From Ophiostoma sp. CBS 140.51 (Eukaryota; Ascomycota; Sordariomycetes; Ophiostomatales; Ophiostomataceae), in contig JANSLP010000013.1 of assembly GCA_029298735.1 (NCBI GenBank), positions 62,001 through 126,000 on the forward strand: a stretch of 64,000 nt of DNA. The letters run 5' to 3'. Shown one piece after another: positions 12,001 to 22,600 of this stretch. The translations under genes were made by a program, and so were the position numbers. The stretch's first letter is position 1. The number at the start of each line of letters is the position of its first letter. The notes beneath the pieces are model-generated. The model ran no database searches, was not told the DNA's origin, and saw only the letters and a program-made list of their open reading frames with translations.

Positions 12001-12949
12001 CGGTTGCTGTTGCAGCACTGAGGGCACCTTCCCGCCGTTTGGTTCTGGTTGACCTGTTGGATTAGCGCCTATTATCCCCACACCCCCTCGAACGTTGCAC
12101 CCCTTCTTTCCTTGCGTTCTGTCCCCACTGCGCATCCCACGGTATGGTTGAGGGGATCGAGGAAGAACAAAAGAGTGCCCTGTTTGTGTGGTCCGCCTGC
12201 TGGGAAAAAGGATCTCTCAGGGATGAAACCCGCTATCTCTGGACCCAAACCACGAATTGCTCGAGAGGTTCTGTGCTTCAACGTTGAAAGTGTCTGACGG
12301 CATGCTGCTTTGGAGGGAAAGGACCTGCATGCATCCACAGGAGTTGAGTAGCAAGAGCGACCGATTTGGCCAACACGACACATCGTTGGATATGGGGCAC
12401 GAACAACTAGCTAACGCACGCATGGCTCTTGCCCCTTTTCTTCCGCAGTAGCTCTCTATCACCCGTTGACCTGCGTGCTCTGACGCTAATTGGTATTTTA
12501 TGTCTTGCAGCAGGTCGCGGGTCGCTCTTGCCATTGTCGACGCTCCCCTTCTTTTCTGCCTCTGGGAAGATGGGTTGCTCTTTCCTTCACCGTAGTCGCC
12601 GTGCTGTGTGCTGCATCGTGCCTTCCCTGTTAACACGTCGTCCTCGCGGAGCTCGAGCATTTATTTTCATAGAATGTCAACAATGGATATAATTTTTCAC
12701 CAAAAAATACACGGTGGGCCTACTTTCAACTTCTCGAAATGCTTGTGCCCTCAAACTCTGTAGAAATCTACAGCCAGGATACAGAGATGGAAACGGCATG
12801 TATTACGTGCGTGCTGCCCTTGTTCGAGCTCCCGCATCCACCGTCTTTTCCTGCAGTCTTTTGGCAACCCATTTAGCGCCTTGTGCCCCCAACGCCTGCC
12901 CTATGCTGCTCCCGACAAACCCTGAGCTTTCCCCAAAAAATAGCTTTTA
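9069..12949. other. Gene-poor region downstream of the 1007-aa protein gene
   Basis: About 3.9 kb with no coding frame I can support. All frames are short, mostly lack an ATG and show no domain. The stretch at 9400-10100 is AT-richer than flanking exons. I saw no inverted repeats, LTR-like termini, tRNA boxes or transposase motifs. It could carry an unrecognised noncoding transcript or remote regulatory sequence for JSN1. Confidence 0.5.
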
Positions 12950-14030
12950 GTCCGCTATTTTTCACTCGCTCCTTCCCTCTCCTCACTCTTTCTGGAACTT
13001 GAAACTCGACCCACATCCTCTTTTTTTCGCCCATCACCTTTCCTTACCGCAGCGACGTGCTCCGTCCTTGGTTCTCCTTTGCATCCTCCTATTCTTTCTG
13101 CATCTCTGCTTCTCCTCCCAACACGAAGTTTTTTGTTATTCCATTCTCTCAACCCTTCTTTTGACATATTATAGCTTTTAGTTTTGTTTTTATTTGCATT
13201 CTTTTCGCATCAACCCCTCCTCTCTCCTTTCTCTCTCCTTTTCCAACGGTCGATTTCGAGATCTCGACAAGAAGGTCCAACGTTCGCCCCCGTTCAAAAA
13301 GAGCCTTTGAACGCACCGTGTCCCCTTGTCGACCATTGACCCATCTGCTTACGGAGCATTGTGTGGACTGTCACGGCCAAAGAAAGAAAACGAGAGGCAT
13401 CCAGATCCACGATCCACGATCACAGTCAATGGTATCAAGACTGTTTTTGTTGTTGGCGGTAAACGGGCAAAACTGTGCATCCGCCTTTTTCAAGAGAGCG
13501 CTGATCACTCCATGATCCACCACCGCCCGCCTTTTCGATCGCGGTCCTCCCATCCAGCGACGGCACACAGCTTTAATAGCTGATTCTGCTGTCGACGTTC
13601 TCTCGACACTTCCTTCCTTCCATCCCATCTCTCCGGCCATCGCTGCCGTTCTTCTTCGAGCAGTCTGGCGTCCGACTCGTCACTCCTTTGTCCCCCCGCC
13701 CTTTTTTTCAACACTCGGTCTACGACCATCACGACCACAATCACGACCCTCAACACCGAGCAAGAACCTCTCCTCCTTTCGTTCTTAATCGGCTTTGGCA
13801 TCTATCTGCATTCCATCTTCATTTTGCATCCATACAGCCATCTCTTCGACATCGTTTGCTGGACTAGCTGGCACTCTTCCATCATCCCTTTTTAATTGGT
13901 CACTACGGCAGTCTCAAGAACTGGCCTTTTTCAGACGCTACGTCAAACCTCCTCGTAGGAGGAATTGCATCGATCTCGCATGATCACTTGGGCACATTAC
14001 CCCAAACCCGACAACAATACATAATTCATA
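12950..14030 (+). promoter_or_regulatory. Pyrimidine-rich promoter and leader of the JSN1-like gene
   Basis: About 1 kb of CT-rich plus-strand sequence with many TTTCTC/CTTCC runs precedes the JSN1-like ATG, the usual appearance of promoters and leaders of well-expressed genes in filamentous ascomycetes. The transcription start cannot be placed. The last upstream ATG opens the short uORF annotated at 13980. Confidence 0.5.
13980..14024 (+). other. 14-codon upstream ORF of the JSN1-like gene
   Basis: ATG at 13980 reads MITWAHYPKPDNNT and stops with TAA at 14022-14024, only six bases before the main ATG at 14031. If transcribed and unspliced it would be the last uORF met by a scanning ribosome, leaving almost no room for re-initiation, so main-frame translation would depend on leaky scanning. 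Confidence 0.5.
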
Positions 14031-17000
14031 ATGTCAAACCCGCGGTCAGATCTGACCCTCAGCAGCTTTCCCCAGCTGGGGCAACAGGCGCGCTCCACGT
14101 CGCCAGCCACATCGAACCCTTCCCCTATAGACCCGTCGTCCGCGTCCTCTTCCGGTCGCTCTCCATTCGGCTTGCCTCCTCCGGGCCTGGGTGGTAACTC
14201 CAAGATTCCTGTGACGCGCTCGGGCAATGGGTCCCCATCTCACGACTTGGGATCCTCGAGCCGTCTTTACTCAAAGCGGTGCGTCTCTCGTCCCTCCATG
14301 AACTTTCGATGGCATACAGCTTTTTCATTCTTGCTCCCGTTTGTTTGGCCTGGGTCGTGCCATCTCTTACTAACTCCGTGTAGTGCTCGGGAAATTCAAG
14401 CCCAGGAAGGCATTGCTGGCATTCCTGTGAACCTTTGGGCCGGCCCTCCGACAAGTGGCAACTCGACGCCCCTCCGCGAGAACATCCCAGAATCGCCCAC
14501 GGACGGCTTTCCCGACTTCGCCCAGCTCCCTTCCTCCTCCGACTTCCTTCCTCTGCCAGTCGGCCGGCGCGCCCGCGCCGGAACGGTACCGTCCCGGTTT
14601 TCGCCCGGTGGTGTTGGCAATGGTCTCCTTAGTCTGTCAGCGGTTGGTACTGCCGCGCCCAAAACGTCCCGCCCGACACCATCACAAACACCCTACAAAT
14701 CGCCTTCTCCAGGCCTAGAACCAGTGGATGGTGGGAACGGTGCGTCGTCGTCGTCCGCACTTTTGTCCCGACTCCGTGCAGGCTCGATGCCGCAGCGTGT
14801 ACCTTTCGGTCAGGCGCCATCGTCCACCTCTCCGTTTGGGCCCTCCATTTTTAGTAGCTGGAACCCAACGACCCGAGAGCGTGGGTCAACGCTGGCGAGT
14901 ATCGCAAGCTTGGGCTCCAATGGGCCCAGCTCGCCTGCCCAGTCAGCGTTTTCCCGTGAGGGCCCTGGTGAAAACGATGTCCATATGCGGACACTAGACT
15001 ACCTCGGCCTTGTCGAGACGCCCCAACCGCCCCGCGCAACTCTCGCTACCCCGTACATGCCGAACATTGCAGACCTTTCCCGCTCCAGCCGTTTCCGCTC
15101 CTACTCGGTTAACAACAAGGACAAATACGCCGACGAAGACGACGAGGATGATTTCGATACCGGTGTGGCTGGGTATGGTACCGACTATGCTGCCGTGCTT
15201 CAGGGACAGATCGATGCGACAAACGCAGCGATCCACAACCACAACCTAGCCGTGCAGGCTTTTGCTAGCCAGGCTGCCAGCCGGCCTCGTGCCAGAACGG
15301 CAGGTGTCTTGGATGCCCCGGGAGCTCGTGTGCTGCGCGGCTACTTCCCTACACCGTCCCGCCTGGACAGCAGCCTAACGGCGGCCGACATTCAGCTGCC
15401 CGAGGAGAAAGATTTCGACGACGACATCGCTACAGCTATGGCTGGTATGGGTCTGGGCCGCTCTAACAGCCGCAACAACAACGGCGCCAGCTCTGCCAAT
15501 GCAGGTGGCTTTCTGTCCCCTGACGAGCCTGGCCTTGAGGGCCCGACAAGCGCTTTGTGGCTTGGTAGCATCCCGACTTCCACGACCACGTCCACCCTCA
15601 CTGAGATGTTCAAGTCCTACGGTCCCATTCTGTCTGCTCGTGTCCTTACACTGAAGAACTGTGGTTTTGTCAACTTTGAGCGTGTCGACAGCGCTGTGGC
15701 GGCTAAGGCGAGCCTGAACGGAAAGGAGATCTTCCCTGGTGCTGGCCCTGTTCGCATCAACTTTGCAAAGCCGCCCTCGTCTTCCAACACTCCTGGTCAC
15801 GATGGTGTCTTCCCTTCGCCCAGTCCGGATCCGTTTGCCGCCGAAGGCAAACTGTCTGCCTCACTGTCTGCTGCGCCTGGTTCCACTGGTGGCTCGTCCA
15901 CTCCTGGTGCGTTCCCCGCAGCAGGTAGCTCAACCGGAGCGGACGGTGCTGCTGCAGGTGTCGGATCAAGCACTATCCCTCCTGCGGTCTCGTCACCCGC
16001 CGCTCTTGGCAAGATTTCCAACGACGTCATGAGGATTGTTGGCCAGTTCGGTGCTTCTGACGAAGACACCTACCGCATCTCTTCCAACGTCCAGGAAGCC
16101 GTCCAGTTCACCGCATTCGTTGACGAGATCCCGCCTGTGCCGGAGCCGTCCAGCACTCGTGTCTATGATGCCCCCAAGCTGCGCGACATTCGGAAACGCA
16201 TCGACAACCAGAGCTATTCCCAGGCAGAGATTGAGCGCATCGCCGTCGAGATGCTGCCTGAAATTGCAGAGCTTTCGTCCGACTACCTGGGCAACACGGT
16301 TGTGCAGAAGCTGTTTGAGCACTGCTCGGACGACCTTCGCGATGACATGCTGGCTGAAATTGCGCCTCACATTGCTGAGATTGGCATACACAAGAACGGC
16401 ACCTGGGCCGCACAGAAGATTATTGACGTCTGCAAGACGCCCCGCCAGATGACTTTGATTGCCGAGAATGTCCGTCCCTACACTGTGCCGCTTTTCTTGG
16501 ACCAGTACGGCAACTACGTTCTCCAAGGCTGCCTCAAGTTCGGTGCGCCGTATACGGATTTCATCTTTGAGACGATGATTACTCGTCTTTGGGAAATCGC
16601 TCAGGGTCGTTTCGGCGCACGTGCTATGCGCGCGTGCCTGGAGAGCCACCACGCTACTAAAGATCAGCAACGGATGTTGGCTGCGGTGATTGCCTTGAAC
16701 AGTGTCCAGTTGGCCACTAACGCCAACGGTGCACTGTTGTTGACCTGGTTCCTGGATACGTGCACTTTCCCGCAAAGACGCACTGTGCTGGCACCCCAGC
16801 TCGTCCCCTACCTTGTCCACCTGTGCACCCACAAGGTGGCCTACCTGACGGTGCTCAAGGTTGTGAACCAGAAGACGGAGCCAGAAGCCCGGGATACGAT
16901 TCTGCAGGCACTTTTCAACTCTTCCAACGACTGTGTGCTGGAGGCCATTCTGAGCGATAACGCTTGCGGGTCGACGCTGATCTATAAGGTGATCACGACG

Positions 17001-17978
17001 CCCTTCTTTGAGGAGTCGTTCCGTGGCCAGATTGTGGAGAGCGTTAAGAATGTCCTCGTCCGTATCAAGGCCCAGCCTTCCCAGGGCTACAAGCGTCTGA
17101 TGGACGAGGTTGGACTTTCCACGAGAAACAGCGGCGGTGGTGGTGGCGGTAGTAACGGCGAGCACAGGGGATCCCGCGACCGCGACCATAGCTCCAACAA
17201 CGAGAAGCAGCGGCCCTCGTCGAGACAAGCCAATGGCCACCAACACCAGAACCAGAACCACCACAGCCAACAGGGCAACCAGCAGCAGTCGCACGCCCAC
17301 TCCCACTCGCACCACCAGCAACCGCCGCAGCAGGGTGCTTCACAGCAGCAGCAGCAGCAGCAGCGTACGCCGCCGCACTCGAACCAAGCCTCTTTCAACA
17401 ACGGCGGCGCCGGCCCGTACTTTAACGCCTCGCCCAACCCGTCCGGCTATGATGCTGGCTACGGTATGCCGCGTGGTGACAACGGCCCAGCTGGCGATGC
17501 AGCCATGCAGCCTCCTCCTCCCTTTGGCCCCTACAACGGCGGCCCGGCCCCGATGTATGGCATGCAGGGCCAGGGTGGCCCGCCCATTGGTGCTCAGCAG
17601 ATGCCTTATCAGCAGCAGGGCATGATGGGCGGTCGTGGCGGCAACCCGAACGTGGGCGGCGGCAATTTCTACCCGCCCCATATCCAAGTGACCTACCAGC
17701 CCAACTTTAACGGCTCGGGCGCACCGCCACCAGTTGATGCGTACCGCAATGCCGGCATGCAGAATGGCAACGGTGCCGTTCAGCCACCTCCTATTGGCGG
17801 CTTGGCTGGCCAAGCACCCTTTGTGCCCCCAGGGTACAATATGGGAACGCCCTATGGGTACGGTGGCCCGCCGCCGCCATTTATGCCTGATCAGATGGGC
17901 GGCGCAGGTGGTAATGGTAGACGCGGGCGTCCGGGACGCAACCCGAACCGCGACATCAGCCCTCGCCAGTTCCATTGA
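14031..17978 (+). CDS. JSN1: JSN1/PUF1-type RRM and Pumilio-repeat RNA-binding protein
   Basis: Puf-family regulator that binds 3' UTRs; yeast Jsn1/Puf1 and Puf2 act on mRNAs for membrane and mitochondrial proteins. One intron at 14279-14383 (GTGCGT..CTAAC..TAG, 105 nt, phase 2) is multiple-of-three and stop-free, so the unspliced frame stays open; splicing gives 1280 aa instead of 1315. Domains in spliced numbering: low-complexity Ser/Pro region 1-470; RRM about 473-546 (LWLGSIPTSTT, with the RNP1-like CGFVNFERV); Pumilio repeats about 701-988 (LGNTVVQKLFEHC, NGTWAAQKII, YGNYVLQGCLKFG, FGARAMRACLES), the short repeat set of the Jsn1 class rather than eight canonical Puf3 repeats; then a Gly/Gln/Pro/His-rich tail with a Gln7-8 run near residue 1068. 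Ends with TGA at 17976. Convergent with RCO1. Confidence 0.93.
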   Translation: MSNPRSDLTLSSFPQLGQQARSTSPATSNPSPIDPSSASSSGRSPFGLPPPGLGGNSKIPVTRSGNGSPSHDLGSSSRLYSKRCVSRPSMNFRWHTAFSFLLPFVWPGSCHLLLTPCSAREIQAQEGIAGIPVNLWAGPPTSGNSTPLRENIPESPTDGFPDFAQLPSSSDFLPLPVGRRARAGTVPSRFSPGGVGNGLLSLSAVGTAAPKTSRPTPSQTPYKSPSPGLEPVDGGNGASSSSALLSRLRAGSMPQRVPFGQAPSSTSPFGPSIFSSWNPTTRERGSTLASIASLGSNGPSSPAQSAFSREGPGENDVHMRTLDYLGLVETPQPPRATLATPYMPNIADLSRSSRFRSYSVNNKDKYADEDDEDDFDTGVAGYGTDYAAVLQGQIDATNAAIHNHNLAVQAFASQAASRPRARTAGVLDAPGARVLRGYFPTPSRLDSSLTAADIQLPEEKDFDDDIATAMAGMGLGRSNSRNNNGASSANAGGFLSPDEPGLEGPTSALWLGSIPTSTTTSTLTEMFKSYGPILSARVLTLKNCGFVNFERVDSAVAAKASLNGKEIFPGAGPVRINFAKPPSSSNTPGHDGVFPSPSPDPFAAEGKLSASLSAAPGSTGGSSTPGAFPAAGSSTGADGAAAGVGSSTIPPAVSSPAALGKISNDVMRIVGQFGASDEDTYRISSNVQEAVQFTAFVDEIPPVPEPSSTRVYDAPKLRDIRKRIDNQSYSQAEIERIAVEMLPEIAELSSDYLGNTVVQKLFEHCSDDLRDDMLAEIAPHIAEIGIHKNGTWAAQKIIDVCKTPRQMTLIAENVRPYTVPLFLDQYGNYVLQGCLKFGAPYTDFIFETMITRLWEIAQGRFGARAMRACLESHHATKDQQRMLAAVIALNSVQLATNANGALLLTWFLDTCTFPQRRTVLAPQLVPYLVHLCTHKVAYLTVLKVVNQKTEPEARDTILQALFNSSNDCVLEAILSDNACGSTLIYKVITTPFFEESFRGQIVESVKNVLVRIKAQPSQGYKRLMDEVGLSTRNSGGGGGGSNGEHRGSRDRDHSSNNEKQRPSSRQANGHQHQNQNHHSQQGNQQQSHAHSHSHHQQPPQQGASQQQQQQQRTPPHSNQASFNNGGAGPYFNASPNPSGYDAGYGMPRGDNGPAGDAAMQPPPPFGPYNGGPAPMYGMQGQGGPPIGAQQMPYQQQGMMGGRGGNPNVGGGNFYPPHIQVTYQPNFNGSGAPPPVDAYRNAGMQNGNGAVQPPPIGGLAGQAPFVPPGYNMGTPYGYGGPPPPFMPDQMGGAGGNGRRGRPGRNPNRDISPRQFH
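17336..17364 (+). repeat. CAG microsatellite encoding a poly-Gln run in the JSN1-like protein
   Basis: Seven consecutive CAG codons sit in a longer His/Gln/Asn-rich segment (17220-17400). Such runs in RNA-binding proteins often form low-complexity assembly regions and vary in length between strains. Confidence 0.7.
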
Positions 17979-19687
17979 TCTGGTCACTGATCAGTTTTTT
18001 CTTTCATTATAAAAAGGAGAGCAAATCTCCATCATTTCATCTTTACCTTTTTTTTCATTTATGATCTTCTCTTTTCTTGGGCCTCGGTTTGGGGATTATT
18101 TGGGTCATCTTCCATTCTGTTCACTTTGAACTTTGCTTACCATTTTTATTCAAAGCTCTCAACCCTCAAAAATTTGCCACCTTTTTGCGAACTAGACTGA
18201 AGCTTTCTTCCATTTTCTTTTTCGTTTCATCTTCATCTTCATTTCCGTTTTCGTTTTGTTTCTGCTTCGTTTTCGTTTCTTTTATCCTGGGAAGCCAACG
18301 GATCTTTGTCTGTACTTTATGTCAAATCTTATACAACTTTTTTATTTTTTATCTTTTCCTATTCTTCTCTTCTCATTTTCTTGGTGTCATATCTGTATTC
18401 TTTCTGGCCGGCAGCTAGGTAGGTGGAACGGAAGGTTCGGGTGGGAAGGAAGGAAAGGGCTTAGCAGAAGGATGCGTGCCGAAGACTTTGCTTCCATGAG
18501 TAGCCTTCCTTACTTTTTTCTTTACTTCTTTTTCTTCTGCTTCCTTTCTAGTGTTGGGATCCTTCAAAGTACAGGAGCAGAAGTTCTGCTTTGTACATAA
18601 AATGGTGCTTTTGGTTTTTATATAGATAGAGAATGGGATGAGTGCAGTGTTTTTTCATGCTTCTATTTGTTTTGGCACTTGTTAGGTCGCGCGACGTAGC
18701 CGAGGCAAAATCACGTTACCTTTTTTGAGTTGGTGAATCGAGTTGATCGTGTTTAACCACCACACTCTTTATCCAACCGAACATTAGGTCGCACGCTGGA
18801 AGAGACTTGCATTCATTGTGCATGTGTTACAGTTTACAGACCACAACGAGGACATATTAAAAAAATCAGCCGAGCGCAAGACAAGAGTGGAATAAGTTGA
18901 CGTCTGGTCAGATCGTGAAATTCTTTGCATTGTATCGCGTGACAACAGCAGTGTGCAAGCCCTAATCTAGCCATTGGGGATCTATATAGAGTGAAAAGAG
19001 TGCGAGAATAGAAAGTACGTCAAGAAAGGATCGCCCGATCTTGCCTCCGTCTCCCCGTATCTTGTCTCATTTCCACTGCCAATGCCAAAACTTGTAAAGT
19101 AGGGGGAAATCCCTCCACCTTCCGCGGGGTAGATAGACTCAGTAGACTGGGCGCAGATGTTGGGACCAACGGTTTTTTGTTGTGGTCTAGGCAAAAGCTG
19201 CTTCTGCTGCTCTTTGTCTCTTCCTCTCCCCTCCTTTCTGCATTTCTGCATTTCTGCATCCCTTTTTTGATCAGCCCCGGAGATACAGTCCACAGTCACC
19301 CTTCACCCCCAAAATATAAACAAAAGAAAAGAAAGGATAAAAGATAAAAACAAAGAAGAAAATAGTAGTTGGTTGTTGTGTTGTAAAAACACAGAAAGCA
19401 GTTGTAGTAAGAATTGCGGATTGCCCCAAAAAGTAACATGTAGAAAAACCCACCCTTCCCTTTACCCATTAAAAAGAAAAATACAATATGCCTGCCCAAT
19501 GACGCCCAAAACCCAATGTTATCACAAAAAGCACTAGACGAAAAGAAAAAAGATGTATGCGTCGGGAAATGAAAATCGTTGCTGACTGTTTGTTAGAAGT
19601 GTAGAAGAGATTGAAGTTCGATCGTGTTCGGCTTCGTTTCATGTTGATGTGTTGCCATATCGTAGTGGCTGTCGAGTATTGTCTCGA
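17979..19687. other. Convergent 3' region between JSN1-like and RCO1-like genes
   Basis: 1.7 kb with no supported gene. The left 450 bases are T-rich, with repeated TTCGTTTTCGTTTC-like pieces (18240-18280), and look like the JSN1 3' UTR. The right part (19000-19687) is the RCO1 3' side and holds three tandem TTTCTGCA copies near 19240. Confidence 0.5.
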
Positions 19688-22600
19688 TCACTTGTCGGCA
19701 GACTCGTTCGTCTCGGTTTGAGCCTCCTTGCTCTCCAAAGCAGAATCCTGCGTCTCGCTCTGCTTGTCGAGCTGACCGGCGACCTTCTCGTTTTCCTTGT
19801 CATCGTCTCCCACTGCCGTCTGCGAGGATGCTGGGACAGGAGTCAGCGGCAATGGCTGCTCCTCCTCGCCATGTTTAACATCCCTTTTGTCGTCCTCGGC
19901 GGTGCTCGTAATCTCGACTGCCTCCGGGGTCTTTTCCGGGACAGGCTCTGGCACAGAATCGCCAGACAGTGGTCCCTTGGCGTTGTTGTGGTCGCAAAGT
20001 CGAAAGCCGTCGATATCGCTCTCGGCTAGATCAGCCTTGGTTGATGATGCCAGCGCACCGTTTCCGCTACCCGGGTCACTGATGCTCTGGTCGACGGGCC
20101 AGACGGCCGAAGCAGGTCCTTCTTCTGAGGTGTTCAACGGCGTAGTGATTGTCGGAGGATCCTCGTCCTCGTTCTCGCCGTTATCAGAGACTAGACTCAT
20201 AACCTCGTTCGTTTCGGGGACGGCCTGTTCGGTGTCGTGTTCGGCGTGCGCATCGTCCATGGTGATTTCGGGAACCTCCTGTGCCTCAACTGTGTTGGTT
20301 TGCGTGTTTTCTGGGACGTTGTCTTGCTGCTGAATCTCGGCGCTCTGTTCTTGTTTTGGCTGCGCTGGAGAGACGGCGACAACTCTAGGGTTGGATAACA
20401 AAAGGTCGATCTGCGCCCGCATGGCCTGCAGTGCCGTTAGATCTGCTTGTGTCAGAGCCGAGCCACACTCGATGCTCAGGGGGTTGGCTTGTGCCATCAA
20501 AGAGATGACAGAGGCATCTGCTTGGGACAGGAGAGCGTTGATCAGATCGCCACTACGGTCGGGCCGTTCTTCTGTCGCCGTTGTCGTACGAAGAGCAGAC
20601 AAATTCTGCGCAGCCTGTGCTTCGTCGATAAACTGGCGATTGGCAAGAAGTGCACGGTCGGACTGTTCGAGTTGCGCGGCGGGTTGAACAGAAGCTGCTT
20701 CTGCCACTCCCCCGGGCGCAGGCACCTCGACGTCTTTGCGGAACTCGGGGCGTTCTTGCTGGCGATGCATACGCGCGCGGCGTTGCTTGCCTGTCGGATT
20801 CTGTTCTTTCCGAATCTGCTGCAGGAAATCGAGTTCCACGCCGCGCGCGCCAATACGCTGCACACGGCCAAACGATTGCCAATCCCGCCATCCGCTGTGG
20901 TTGTGGGAATCGTCGTCCGAGTTGAACTCGATAAATCCATTGTTGATCATGCCACGCGAGTACGCAGGCTTGATAACGGGAGCGCCCTTGATCTTGCGGA
21001 AGCGGTGCGCAGGGCCTAGCTGGCCAGGCAGTTTGGCTAGAATGTCGTCCGCATGCGCAGGACAACGCCAGTTGCGCAGCACAGGGGGGTTGGCCATGGG
21101 AGGATCCAGGCAGTCGATATGCCACCACAACCCGCAGAAAGCACACGGGATAATGGGTCTGTTATCCTCAGCAGACCGGTTGCAAGTATGGCACAAGACT
21201 GGGTTTCCGTCATTATCACGGATCCTGAAAAAGTCTGGTGCCTCGTCATAGCCGCGTTTTCTAAGTGCGTGTGTGTGAGTATTATTGGATCAAGAAAATG
21301 GGCATGCCAAAATACTGCGGGGAGACAAACCTTGTTCTGCTGGTGCCAGTCACTACGATATCTTCGTACTCGCCCTCGGCGCCCGTCTTGACACCCTCAA
21401 AGTAGTTGCGCGTCTCGAGCGGTAAGCTAAATGCGCTGGAGTTTCTCTGTTCCATAATGTTGAGGAGTGCGCCAAAGATGCCCGTGTAGCGCGTAAGCGA
21501 CGCCGGGTTGCGCTGCGCAATGCACACATTGCAGAACCACTCATCAGGAAGATCACGGTCCTCGTGGAAGGGCGGGTCAACGCAGTTGAAATGGAACGAT
21601 CGCGTGCAGCCATCGCAGCACACCAAATCACCGCTCCCACTGCACGAGGCGCAATAGTCGTCATTGTCGTCCTGGAAAAGAGGGACAAGCATGTGTCAGC
21701 AAATGAAAACCAGATCCTTCTTAACGGCAGAACGTCGTGTGTTCGGCCCAGGCTACCGGGGAAGAGGTAAAAATAACAAAAAGCTCGTGGCAGATAAAGG
21801 GGGCGATCAGACAGCCGCAAGCACTGCTAGGGGTCGGGGATGCTATATGCTATAATAGGGGGTGGATAAGACGCGAAGGCGCAAAGAAAGATGAAGAAAG
21901 CAGAGGCAGTATGGGGGAAGATGGTCAGGCAAAAGGCTGCCAAGGTTTTCTTTCCCGGCAAAACAAAACAAAAAAGTTGTGCATTGCTGCTGAAGTGCCT
22001 TTTTTCTGCTCTTGTCTGCCTGGCTCACCCTCCCGTTCTCTCTTTCCCCCTCTGTGCTCCCTCTCACATTCCCGGTATGAACTCCCAGCCAACCATCGGC
22101 AAGTGAATAAAAACCGGGCGTGAGAGAGACTGTCAGCGACAGAAAGAGAACGCAACGCACAGCGAACAGCGAAGGTTGAGAGCGACCGCAACAGTGGGGG
22201 CCCCCAATCAGTGGGCATGAAACAGAAGACGCGTTTGGCCGTAAGCCCGACAAAATTAGGCCTAGGCGGTAGGCAGGGTGGAAATGAGTGCAGAAAACAG
22301 AAAATGGGGCGGGTTGTAGTAAGGGAGGTGTGCTAAGAGTGAGTGGAGAGAGAGAAAAAAAGAGGGCGAGCGACACGAGGGAAAACAACAGACGGGGGAT
22401 GTGAAGCGATGAAGCGACAAAGCGATGAAAATGGGAAAAGAGGCCAGAAAACACGACGTAAAACACATTTGTAGACAGAATTAACGCATTCATGAAATGA
22501 ACATACCTGATTGTTGGGCGCGCCATTCGCCACGGGGCTTCCACGTTCTCCGCTCGCGCGTGGCACTCCAGCAGACGTGCCAGTCTTTTTTTTCACAGGC

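Noticed and set aside
15993..17321. 442-codon antisense frame over JSN1
   Set aside because: Complement of the Pumilio exon; its openness follows from codon bias of the real gene.
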